Positions 35,853 to 46,627 of a DNA stretch of 64,000 nt are shown here, piece after piece. Location: the NCBI GenBank assembly GCA_900169235.1, contig FWCC01000147.1, positions 240,090 through 304,089 on the forward strand, in the 5' to 3' direction. The stretch is from Zarea fungicola. Its lineage: Eukaryota > Ascomycota > Sordariomycetes > Hypocreales > Cordycipitaceae. How positions within the stretch are numbered: position 1 is the first letter of the stretch; each line of letters starts with the position of its first letter. The notes under the pieces are model-generated. The model was given only the letters and a program-made list of their open reading frames with translations. It made no database searches and was not told the DNA's origin. A program made the position numbers and the translations under genes.

Positions 35853-36113
35853 CTCTTCCTCACCATTGTTCCGCCCAGGCTGAACGGCAGCTGCGACACT
35901 GTCGTTGATAGCATCTCCAGAACCACCCTTGCCGATAACTTTGGGTCCAGTGTCGCCATCGTCATTGCCGTCTATCATGTTAGCTAAACCATGAGTGGCT
36001 GCCCCATCCGTGGGGTGGCCTGCCGCAGATGATATTGCGGTATTGGTTCCCTGAGGAGCGGAAACATTAGAGGGCCTAGGGTCGCTGCCAAGCTCGTGAG
36101 CCTGGTCGTTCAT
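31899..36113 (-). CDS. VPS41: VPS41, HOPS tethering-complex subunit
   Basis: Five exons on the minus strand: 36113-35661, 35611-35585, 35532-34571, 34522-32755 and 32702-31899, giving 1337 residues. Exon 2 is a 27-base microexon (IIGTHNGNI) flanked by a 49-base intron (GTTAGA..AATCAG) and a 52-base intron (GTGAGC..GAATAG). Intron 3 must use the TACAG acceptor, since the AAAG one gives a stop. The N-terminus is acidic with 12 Asp in a row. A beta-propeller follows (YRNGDATSAFLVAGDKM, IATSSMDGNVCVQSL), then clathrin-heavy-chain repeats (TGQMKRALYLIIDRL) and a C-terminal RING-like finger at about 1257-1337 (CVGC, CGHVYH, CPLC). HOPS tethers vacuolar and late endosomal membranes with Ypt7 and SNAREs; Vps41 also serves the AP-3 route. 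It is divergent from APC1. Confidence 0.93.
35817..35852. repeat. (GTC)12 trinucleotide repeat within VPS41 exon 1
   Basis: Twelve perfect units on the plus strand, read as 12 GAC (Asp) codons on the minus strand, inside a longer Asp/Glu tract. Confidence 0.95.
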
Positions 36114-36611
36114 CTTGTTGTTATACTGAGATCATGCTGGGGCGGTATAGCAGGAAAAAATCGCAGGTGGCTGCAGAGGCAGGGATTTGATTAATGGGAT
36201 GGAAGCCGTTGGGAGACTGCGCTTACAGTACAGTGGTGTTCAACGACGTCACGAGCTTTCGCGTGGAGCCGAGTTCCAGGTCGCGCCACAGGGCGCCATG
36301 AGTACTGTGGCAGCTGCGAGCCACAAGTACCTAGGTAGGTAGGCAGGGACTTATCAACCACCACTCGCCACTCACCCACCATAGCACAGTAAATTGCCGT
36401 CAATGGCACAGCTACACCCCCACAAATCGCGTCTCCCACCTGCTACTGGGTGTTCACTGTAATATTCAAACACGACAATCCTCACTCAAGGGCGCTTCAG
36501 CAAACAAAAACGAGTGATGCTGCGTATAAAATAGTACTCTCCCTCGTCGAAACGACCCGAGCCTTCAAGATAGCGTCGTGACGCTTCTGCTGCCTATGGA
36601 GCCTACGCGAC
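36114..36611. promoter_or_regulatory. Shared divergent promoter region of VPS41 and APC1
   Basis: 498 bases separate the two start codons. A TACCTAGGTA palindrome followed by GGTAGGCA lies at 36328-36345. No coding sequence is seen. Regulation of both genes from here is inference from arrangement. Confidence 0.5.
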
Positions 36612-39600
36612 ATGGCTTCCGTAAAGTCTCTTGGGCTCCATTTGCCATCTGGTCTCCAATATGCCATTGACGAGCAACTGCTACCGCCAAACCCAGCCGC
36701 CGACTCGTATAAATGGGATATCGTCTGTGGAAAGTCAGAAAATGACGATGGAAACGAAGATGAGCTGCTCATCACGAAAAGCGCCGTTCTTTGGTGCCAA
36801 GGCGGCGTCCTCCGCAAAGTGTTCAAGTTCGACCTCGAGAAGGAATCCGTCACTAAAGCTCTCCTCGCATATTTTCCTGCTTCGGATGACGACAAAGCGA
36901 CCAGAAATTCACATAGCCACGGGACAGGAATGGACTCAGGGAATTGCCAACGACCTCACCTGGAAAAGACACTTGTTGTATTCCTGAGCACGCAAGCCCA
37001 TGTCTACTTCTTGTCCGGTGCCAGCCATGTCGTGCATATGCCATTCGAGGTAGAAACAGCTTTCGCCGGCCCATCGGGTATCTTGATTCAGAGGAAACAG
37101 AAAATAGAAAATCCAAACTCCTCAACCTTGAGATTTCCCCAAGTAATCCCAACTTCATTCCTGTCGTCGCAGTTGACAGACTTGAACACCTCGCAGGCAC
37201 ATGATTTCTCGGTGCACAGCCTAGGCAATCCGAAGGCCTTGAATTTGAGACAGAGCACGACTTTGGAAAGCATGTTTGATGGGCCTATGGGCCAAACCGA
37301 GTCTCCCTGGCCCCGACTGGTCTCTCTCTCAGACCCGTTGCTTGATCTTGGCTTAGTAGTTACGGAGCCCGATGCGCAAACGGCTAAAGGGCCCAGAACT
37401 GGTGCCAGAAACGAAGCCTTTCTTGACCCGGCCGAGGAACTTCTTTACATAGAGCAGGTCGAACTAAGCGGAAGGTCATTCCAGCGACTCAACGAGCCTT
37501 TGATCATTGCCGTTACTCTTAACAGAGCCACAAACTGCTATAATGTGTGGCGCCTCAAGTATCTTGAGCACCAAGACCCGTTCATAAAGCAAGGCAAATC
37601 AAGACCTCCTACCTCGAGTATGGCTTCTCGCCGGCGAAGCTCTATGGCGCCCTCTTTCGTTGAGCCCAATACACCTGCGAAGCCGAGTATTCGAGATAGC
37701 TTTGGTGCACCGTTGCCAGGCAAGCGCCAACGCAAAAGCGAAAGGATTGAGAAACCTGTAGATCTGGTGTCGTCCCTCGAGCAACAGGATAAGGATGGCT
37801 CATCCGTCACACGGCGAAGTTCTCGCCGCCTCAGCTCCATGCTCGCACGTGCCGATCTATCAACATCTCAGGACCGCGCTGCCTTCTCAGAACAGCCATC
37901 GGCGATTGGTAGTAAACCCTTAAGAAAGCAAGAAGCTCGAGCAACCCCCCACAACCGTTCCAGTTCCAGCTTCAGTCAGAAAATTCGTCCAAGCCTCAGT
38001 AGTCTCCTGGAAGCACCACTCGACGTGGGGCTGAACGAAGGGTTTCTCAACATGGGTCTTGATGATCATGAGCTTGATGGTCTTCAACATGATGTTCGAT
38101 TTACAAAAATATTTGATATTTCACCCGCAAAATCGACTGTGCGCTATTCAATGCCGGCCGGCGCAGGGCCACAGCACACCAAAGTATTCATATTGGCTGC
38201 CCCAGCATATGCTCCCGATGGCTACGACCGCAACCAATTACTGATTGGTATACAAGACGTAGATGAAAAGCGTCTAAATATTATCACCATTCAGGTTCTT
38301 CTGCAACCGAATGGCCGCGTGAACACACGAGCCTCGTTTCCGATCCCGCCCTCCCATAGCTTGTCGATTGCCAATGCCAATCTTCGAAGGGCGCAGAATG
38401 TCGTCGACTCGTGTAAACTGGTCGATGGCGACCAGTCAGTTATTCTAATATTGTCAGAGTCTATGGATGGCCAACTCGAACTTAGCACACAAGCTCCATG
38501 GAGTGAACGCACAAGGATTTCACCGAGTCTGGTTTTCGTTGACGACACCAGGCACTTACAATACCGTGGTCGAGTCGTTGATCGTGACGTGAGGCAGCGA
38601 AAATCCGAAATATTCGACCTGAAAGGCGGCAGCATTACTGGACTACGTCACCCAAGGCAACATGGTGTTGTTGATGTCTTGGATGCCAGCAGCAGGCTCC
38701 ATCAGCTCAAAATACAGCTTGAACCAACTTGTCCACAGGTGCGCCATGTTTTAGGTGTCTGTAGGAATATTCTGCAAGATGCCCTCGGAGAGCGACTGCA
38801 TGGTGGCTGGTTACATATAGTTCAATGGCTGCGAGATCAAGATGAATCCTTTTTAAATATCGAGTGGTCCGCTGTTGCCACTCTGCTCTTCTCCCTGGTC
38901 CTAAATCTTGGAAGAGTTGAAGGCAACCCTATTCAAACAAGCCGACTGCCAATTCGAAAGCGTCGAGCTGCGTCCGGATCTTTTGGCTCTATCAGGGAAT
39001 CTGATGACTGGAAGTCGCTAGAAGCTGGTGAAACAGCTAGCTCCCTTGGGTGCCCGGTGTGGATGATGAACCAGGGCTGGCAATGGGCGCTTGATTCTTG
39101 CACAGAGACTTTGAACACAAATGCGGACCAGTTTTCACACCCCAAATTTACGGCCCGTCACATTGCACTTGCGCGAGAATATCTGATGTCACCGCTTGGG
39201 GTTACTGCTTTTGGACCATCAGGATACATGCCCACCTCTCTTCAACGCGACGAAGAGGGTCGAAGGAAAGCTGTGACCGACATTTTCATCGCACTGCACC
39301 TTCTTCTAGAAGAAAAGCGACTCGATATCATGACTGCAGAATACGTCTCCCCAGGCCGAGCAGACCTTCGCGTCATTTTATATCAAATTGCTCGTTGGTT
39401 AAGATGGTACGGATTTTCAGAGATTTACGAACTTGGGATCCAAGAAACCGTGGATGAAAGATTTGACAGCGAACTAAATCTTGTTCCACCTATTCCAGAG
39501 CCTGGCGTGAAGCCAGATATTTTTGAATGGATTCAAAGCAGGCTGGTTACGCAACAAGGAAGCTACCCCAGTCCTGCGGAGATCCATTCGCAGACTTCTA

Positions 39601-42556
39601 ATATCTCGCGAGAGGGCAATGAAGATGACGGCAGATGGGATACTATATTACCACGTACAATGGTTTTAATTAGATTTTTCAACGCCCTGCAATCAAATCC
39701 TACAGCTGCGGAAATGGTTGAAGCTATGCAAGCACAAGGCTTTACACCTGCGATTCTAGACAGTCTCCCGGAAGCGATCTTAGTTCCGCTGCAGGATGCC
39801 ATATCACTTTGCCAGCCACACCCTCCAAAGGGCTGGCCCGATAGCTTATTGGAGCTGATAAAGAGAAGTGATGTGAGCAGCTTGCTGGCTTCAAAGAAAA
39901 CTACCACTCGAACTCTAACAAGCTTATTGGTATGTACTGTCCGAAGCAATACCAATGACAGAACTAACAGATACTGTAGACACCAACACATGCAGCGTCC
40001 TGGGACTACCGACTTCTCTCTCACAGCGTCGAAGACGATGAGTTGCCTGGATATGACGAGAGTAGCGGAATAGAGAGACAGGCTGTAATTCGCACGCTAT
40101 TCAAAGAAGACAGACGTCTTAATGAAGCCCAAGACCTGCTTTCGACACACAAATCTCGACTCGTCCGCCTCCATCCGAATCCCAATTGGCCAGAGAGCGA
40201 GTATCTGGAGAAGCAGAAGGAGCTAGTCTCTAGAATCGCAACTGGCACACTTGCCATCCCGGCAGGGCGAGGACTACTATATTATAGCCTACGCTTTCCG
40301 CTAATAACGCAAAAGCTGCATATCGGGGGCTTTAATTTGAATTGTATTGTTAAGCCGGCTAATGTCACGGTTGGCGTGGATAAGTCACTATTCACCGAAG
40401 AGAAAATTTGCTGGGGCTTCTTTCATCAAGGAGTAGCTGCTGGTCTTGCTATTTCTCCCGATGCCAAGGGAATTGACACGTCCTGGATTCTATACAACAA
40501 ACCTGGACAAGAGCTCAGCAACCGACATGCTGGATTTTTGTTGGCACTAGGGTTGAATGGACATCTTAAAGATGTTGCGAAATGGGTTGCGTTCAAGTAT
40601 CTGACACCGAAGCACACCATGACGTCTATTGGACTACTTCTGGGACTTGCTGCATCGTATATTGGAACCATGGACTCGCTCATAACTCGGCTACTGTCTG
40701 TTCATGCTACACGCATGCTTCCACGCGGCGCCGCCGAACTTAATCTGTCACCACTTACTCAAACAACAGGTATAATGGGCATTGGGTTGCTTTATTACAA
40801 TAGCCAGCACCGCCGTATGAGCGAAATTATGCTCTCCGAGATTGAACATGCTGAGGATGAAGAAGAAGACGAGCCATTGCGAAGTGAGTGCTATCGTCTT
40901 GCGGCGGGCTATGCACTGGGATTCATCAATCTCGGAAAGGGCAATGACTTGAAAGGATTACATGACATGAAACTTACCGAGAAGCTCATTACCCATGCAA
41001 CATCGACAAAAGTGGTTGAGATTGTGCACGTCCTTGACCGCGCCGCAGCAGGTGCTGTCATTGCGATTGCACTCATATTTATGAAGACGGAGGATCAAAT
41101 CGTGGCTCGAAAGATCGATGTGCCCAGTTCCGTTCTCCAGTTTGATTATGTGCGGCCCGACATTTTGCTTCTGCGAACCGTTGCCAAGAACCTTATTCTG
41201 TGGTCTAAAATCGAGCCAACTTTCGCATGGATACAGCTCAGCTTGCCAGCACCGTATCGAACCAGGCACAAGCTCCGTGGTACTACAAGACTGCGGTCCA
41301 CTGATCTTGCCCTTTTCAGCATCATTGCCGGAATCTGCTTCTCCATCGCGCTGCGCTATTCTGGAAGCGCTTCTACTCGCGTTCGCGACCTTCTTTTGCA
41401 TTACCTTGACGAGTTTATGCGCATCTCTTCGATCCCAGGCACACCTAGAGAACACCCAGATGCAGCGCCGCTATACGACGAAGAGCTTGCTAGAGCCAAC
41501 GCGCTCATGTGTCAAGATGTACTCGCTGTGTCGTGTTCAATTGTTATGGCCGGAACGGGCGATATCCCTGTACTCCGCAGGCTTCGTGCTCTTCATGGCC
41601 GAACCGACCCTGAAACACCGTACGGCTCGCATCTCGCTGCACATCTTGCAATCGGGGCCTTGTTCCTGGGCTGCGGTACTGTAACGTTCGGCTCAAGCAA
41701 CTTGGCGATTGCCGCGCTCCTCGTTGCGTTTTATCCAATCTTCCCTACCAATGTCATGGACAACAGGTCACACCTGCAAGCCTTTCGGCATTTCTGGGTG
41801 CTGGCTACTGAGCAGCGCTGCCTCGTCGCAAAGGATATTTTGACGGGTCAGCCAGTGTCCGTGCCCGTCCTTATCGAGATGTGCCAGGACGTATCCACCG
41901 AGGCTGTCCTGCACCGCTCCACGCCATGCCTGTTGCCACCTCTGGACCAGATCTCCAGGCTTTCCACCAACTGCGGGCCGCAGTTTTGGGATATCGAGCT
42001 CGACTTTTCTGACGAAAAGCTGCGCGAGGCCTTTGCCGTGACGCAGAGTCTGCATCTCCGCCGACGACCCCCCCGCGAAGGCACCTTCCCTTCTACCCTG
42101 CGTGCCTTGGGCAAGGACGGTGACGGCAAGAACCCGTTTGAATGGATCTTTGGTCTGAGGGGCTTAAATGGCGTGAGCTACGCGGAGAAGGCGGCACTGC
42201 TAGAGAGCGGCGAGGAGGAGCCCGTGATTGGCTCCTCTGTGGATACGCGTATGGAGATGGAAAAGGGCATTCACGAAGGCGGCGACCTGGAGCGCTTGGA
42301 AGGCGCGCGACTGCTCTTTGAATGGGTCTCTGCACGAGACAGACTGCTGCAGCCGACGTCTAGTCGCGGTGCAGACCCTGCCATGTCGCATGACAGCCAA
42401 GAAACGATTACCATGCGAACTGGGCAACGCGACGGCCGCCAGGAGAATATTGAAGGAGAGGAAGATGATGGCGCTCCTGCTTGGTGGATGAGGGACAGCG
42501 ATATTGAAGCATTAAAGGGAAAAGTATGGGTCGCGGCTAGAGAAGCCGAGCAGTGA
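36612..42556 (+). CDS. APC1: Anaphase-promoting complex subunit 1 (APC1 / BimE)
   Basis: Two exons, 36612-39929 and 39980-42556, giving 1964 residues. The 50-base intron begins GTATGT and ends CTGTAG; removal joins TLTSLL to TPTHAASWDYRLL. The N-terminal beta-propeller part includes LLITKSAVLWCQGGVLRKVF and the LVVFLSTQAHVYF strand, then a long Ser-rich insert. The C-terminal part has the proteasome/cyclosome repeats of the family (HAGFLLALGLNGHLKDV near 1290, MTSIGLLLGLAASYIGTMD, TGIMGIGLLYYNS). A segment ends PAWWMRDSDIE near the C-terminus. APC1 is the largest scaffold of the APC/C ubiquitin ligase that drives exit from mitosis; BimE of Aspergillus and Cut4 of fission yeast are its counterparts. 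The size is normal for the family. Confidence 0.96.
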
Positions 42557-43398
42557 AGTGAGGGAGAAGTTTACGTTTACGTTCCAACAGATGGGAAACT
42601 TGGCAGGGGATGAATATGAAATGAGCTATGACTACAAAACCGTTAGACAAGACATATAGAGAACGGATATCACCGAAACCCGTCAATTAGGTTTTGCTTA
42701 TCACAGTTGTTCTAGCACTTGTTGAAACAGCATGTTTTCCGTTGCAGGTATCAAACTTTTTTTGTCTTGTATATATTTCAATGCTGACTGGGAGACAAGA
42801 ACTGGGGGCTTTTTCAGGCAAGAAATCGTAAATGAAAACACAGTTTCCCAGCTTTATTTAAAACCCCAAGGTCGTTTCGTTTCGTTTCGTTCCCCTTTCC
42901 CCCCTCTCTCTATCATTCTATATTTTGCTCAGCCTTTCCAGTTTCTTCCTCCGCCTCCCGAGCTTGCCAGTAGAAAAAAAGAATTACATCTTTTCCTTTC
43001 TTTTTCTTCCCAAATAAACGCCATGCAATGCAAAACCGCATTCATCATGGGGAAATGGACATGATGAAAGAAAAATAAAACACGAGTGAAGGGGTGAGCA
43101 AGTACGTCAAATGCCCTTGGTCGGGATTTGCGACTCTTTGTTTGTGCTTTCACTGGCCACCCAAAACTGCCTCGTCTGTTTTACACTGCGGTTATGCTAA
43201 CCTCTTTCTCTTATTTTGCCTCGACAGAACAATAAAAATAAAAAATAAAAAGGCTTCATAAGAGAGAAGAGTTTTTTTGCCGTGAAAACAAAGTTCTCAC
43301 GAGAAATAGTTGCCGCGAAAATTCGTGACATTCATTACTTTCAAACAAAAGTGACAAAATTAGCAAAAACCCTTTCAGAGCGAGAGAGCTTCACCCGT
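42557..43398. other. Convergent intergenic region, APC1 / eIF3e
   Basis: AT-rich 3' sequence with a short (GTTTC)n stretch at 42874-42891 and long A/T runs near 43230-43260. No gene is seen. Confidence 0.4.
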
Positions 43399-44807
43399 TT
43401 ATTTCGAGACGGCAGAGTTGAGAACCTGTGTCCGGAAGAAGCCACCCTTGGTCTTCTCAATGACTTGCTGGTAGACATTGTTGGGAGGGTGGTTCATGAT
43501 AACGGTGCCGTTTTGGCTGTCAATCTTGGCGTCGAGACGAGTCTCACGGATGAGGTTAACGATCCACTTTTCACCGTCATCAGGGTTGAGGCCGAGCTTG
43601 GCGCTGAGGTCGCGAATGTTCATGCGTGAGAAGATCTTGCAGTAGCTTTCGCAGATGAGGTGACGAGCAGCCTCAACAAAGGCATCAGCGGAGGCGGAGA
43701 GGAAGAAATCGGCGCGGCAGACGTCCTGGGAGAGACGAAGGGCCTCACGGGCGGCATCGAAATCGTGGGCAATGTAGAGTGCGTGGACGAACTGGGTGAT
43801 GGGATCGTTGTACTCATAGGCCTCTTGGCGGACGTAGCGGATGACGTCCTTGAGCTGCTTTTGTTGAGTGGACGAGTTGCGGGCGCGAGCACGACCGGTG
43901 ATGACGGCAGCGATGAGGTAGCGCAGAACCCAGGGGCACGAGGTCTGGATGGTGTTGATGTAGGGAGCGGAGAAGAACATGTCGAGAATGGGCTCGCGGG
44001 CACCCTCGAAGTTGAATAGCGGGAAGAGGGACCAGTGAATCAGCATGGTGCGGTGGTCGAGCTGGGCGCGGGGGTTGTTGAAAAGCTTCGTGTCAATGTT
44101 CTCGCGGACATTCTTGATCTCATCGACCGCGGGTTCCCAGTTGGCGGAAAGGATCTCGCACGCAAGCTTGCCCCACGTAGAGGCAGAGACCTTGTCGTTG
44201 TCGGTCGACAGAACGCGGAACTGGTAGAGCATATCGGCGGCGGGGCCGTACTGGCCGCAACGGAACTGAAACTGGCCAAAGTCGTAGAGGGCGTCGACCA
44301 TTTCCAAGGTGACCTGAGAGGAGGGGAGTATGTCAGCTTTGCTTGGTGGCATGTAGTGGACCGTCCTAGACCATCACATCGTCCTCCTCTATGGCAACTT
44401 ACTCCGTGCTGATTTTTCAAAAATTCCAAGTTAGCCACCTTGTCGCTTCGGAGGCCGTTGACGACCTCATCCTGGGTCAAAAGGTCGGCAATCGTCGCAG
44501 TCGCCTGCTCATAGCTGCGCAGTTGGGCGACAACCTCTTCTCGCTTCTTGATGTACTCGGCGGGGGGCTCCTGAACACCATGGAGCTCGCAGTACATGTT
44601 TGCGACGTAATCCGTCATGTTGGTGTCCTCGAGAAGCGTAATCTTGCCAGATAGAATCTTGTTGTAGGTCTCCGTGTCGCCCTTTTCGTCGGCCTTGTCG
44701 CCCTCGAACTGGATCAGAGGGAATAGCAGATGTCGGCTCAGGTGGGGCGCCAGGTTGGGCATGATGGACGAGCCATCAGCCGAGACTGCCTTGAGCACTT
44801 CCTCCAT
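43399..44807 (-). CDS. INT6: Translation initiation factor eIF3 subunit e (INT6)
   Basis: Two exons on the minus strand, 44807-44403 and 44313-43399, giving 439 residues. The 89-base intron is GTAAGT..CTCTCAG and joins FLKNQHG to [12 protein letters not shown]. The N-terminal helical half has [16 protein letters not shown] near the start. The second half has [33 protein letters not shown], and a PCI domain over roughly residues 250-405 with the winged-helix end [22 protein letters not shown]. eIF3e belongs to the PCI/MPN core of eIF3 that assists mRNA loading onto the 40S subunit. The ATG at 44807 gives MEEVLKAVS; a longer upstream version (from 44867) has a phenylalanine-rich stretch that looks untranslated. 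It is divergent from mL49. Confidence 0.96.
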
Positions 44808-45457
44808 GGTTGACGAAAGGAAAAAAAAAAATTGTATTCGGCTTTCCTTCGGGGGATGGGAAAACAATCGTCAACTTCCCAGTGAGATTGTCGGGGGGCG
44901 TGTCCGGGGGTGGGGGAGGAGGGGAGAAGGATGAAAGTAGGAACGCTGAGGGCGTCGCGAAAATTGAAAGGGCTTCAACGCACACGCACACACAGAATGA
45001 GTTGCACACACAGTGTGGCCTGTTTCCTTTTGGAGGGGCAGATTATTTTCGCCAATCCACAAAAAAGTGCTGTGGGGTTTGTTCAAGGTCCTCCTGCCTC
45101 CTGCTTCCTGCTTGCTTTGAAAAGCCGGCCTTTAGCCGGGATGCTCCCAATGGTCTTGTCATGTGATCTGTAATTTTTCTGGCTGGAGCTTCAGACGACG
45201 ACTCTGTAATTGCTAGTAGGGACGGCGTCGACAACGAATTGATAGCTCTTGATGCATTGAATCCGACCGCTACACATCCTGTGCAGATTGATACCGCGAC
45301 GCGAACGGCTATTTCGGCAGCCCTCTGAATTTAGTCACATTCCGCAAGATTGCCGCACGTTCTGTCTTCAACAAACTCAGCGAACCTCACGTCTCACCCC
45401 TTTGCAGCGTCGCTACAGCATTCCCATTCCTCCACGCCCGCTCATAAACCAGACACA
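44808..45457. other. Divergent intergenic promoter region, eIF3e / mL49
   Basis: 650 bases with a run of A at 44819-44830 and a G-rich block at 44891-44935 just upstream of eIF3e, and an (AC)n-like stretch near 44980-45012. No coding sequence is credible. Confidence 0.4.
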
Positions 45458-46040
45458 ATGCACTCTCGACTATTACAATCGCTCCCCTGCGCAAGAAGCG
45501 CCGTCTACAGAATCCCAGCACCTGTACAGTTTTCTCTCCGCACATCACCGCTTACAACCGCGTCCACGACTGCGTCACGGCACCACTGGCAGCAAACCAA
45601 CACGTACGCCACGGCGGCCAACGCTGCGGCAGCCGCCCGGGCTGCCGCACAGCGCAGCGCGCCCCGATCCCACACGCGTGCGCCCACGCCGCCGCCTACC
45701 AAGACCCTCGAGGAGCAGCGCGCCCTCGGCTATGTCGTCCGCCGCACGTCTTCGGTCCAACTGCCGGTGTACCGCAAGCTCAAGTCAGGCAACACGCGCG
45801 AGATCATTATTGTCAAGAGGGTGGATGGTGACCGTCGCAAGATGGTTGAGGACATGAAGGCTTCCATTGCTATTGCTGCCGGCAAGATTCGCATCAATCC
45901 CACCACCCAACATATTGAGCTCTCGGTGAGTCCTACTGAGCTATCTCTCTCCAAGAGTGACAAGTCAGCTAATAACAGCTTACTTCTAGGGCAACTACCT
46001 AGACAAGACTCAACAATGGCTTCTTGATAGCGGCTTTTAA
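45458..46040 (+). CDS. IMG2: Mitochondrial large-subunit ribosomal protein mL49
   Basis: Two exons, 45458-45925 and 45990-46040, giving 172 residues. The 64-base intron is GTGAGT..TTCTAG and joins HIELS to GNYLDKTQQWLLDSGF. The N-terminal 90 residues are an Ala/Ser/Arg-rich mitochondrial leader and linker. The conserved domain starts at LGYVVRRTSSVQLPVYRKLKSGNTREIIIVKR and is the mL49 (IMG2) domain, which by fold resembles a translation-factor SUI1-like module. The yeast counterpart IMG2 is needed for mitochondrial genome maintenance through mitoribosome function. Length and end fit the family. Confidence 0.92.
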
Positions 46041-46627
46041 TAGAAAGATGCAAATAAGAAAAAAGCCGAAAAGAGAGAATTTTGTCTCGTGTACAAAACA
46101 TTTATACACAAACCATCCATGTATTGGTTTACAAACGCAACAACAAGTAGCATACAGCATTAGCAACTCAGCAAAGTGTACAATAAGAACCATTTTCTTT
46201 ATTTAAATATCAACCGATCGTGGTATCTGTATGTCTCACGCCTACTACTCCTTTGTACAGTAACGTCCTATCCCAAGCTCTCCAATTCAGCCCATCCTCC
46301 CTCACTTTCTTCTTTTGAAGCCATTTTGCCCCTTTTCTTGCTAGCCGCAAAGTGACAACTATGCCGTCTAATGCAACAAGATGTGGCTTATGGCTGAATG
46401 GTGATAATGAATACAAAGAGGACTTGAAAAAAAAAGAACAAAACCGGGGAAGGAAAAAAAAGAGTGCAGCCAATAAAATAAATCAAGATCCGGGAGCTGT
46501 CATAAATCCCATGATGCATGTGCGCATCGCAAACGCGAGCCGGTCATTTTGCCAGCTACCAGCTTTGTTTCCAACTGCCGCCGTCGCTTGTAAAGGGCAA
46601 ATAATTGTACAATCATGCGCAGTCACC
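46041..46627. other. Convergent intergenic region, mL49 / SWI1
   Basis: AT-rich with A runs at 46430 and 46456. No gene is recognised. Confidence 0.4.

Noticed and set aside
35692..35883. Poly-Ser frame opposite VPS41 exon 1
   Set aside because: Comes only from reading the Asp/Glu codon repeat on the other strand.
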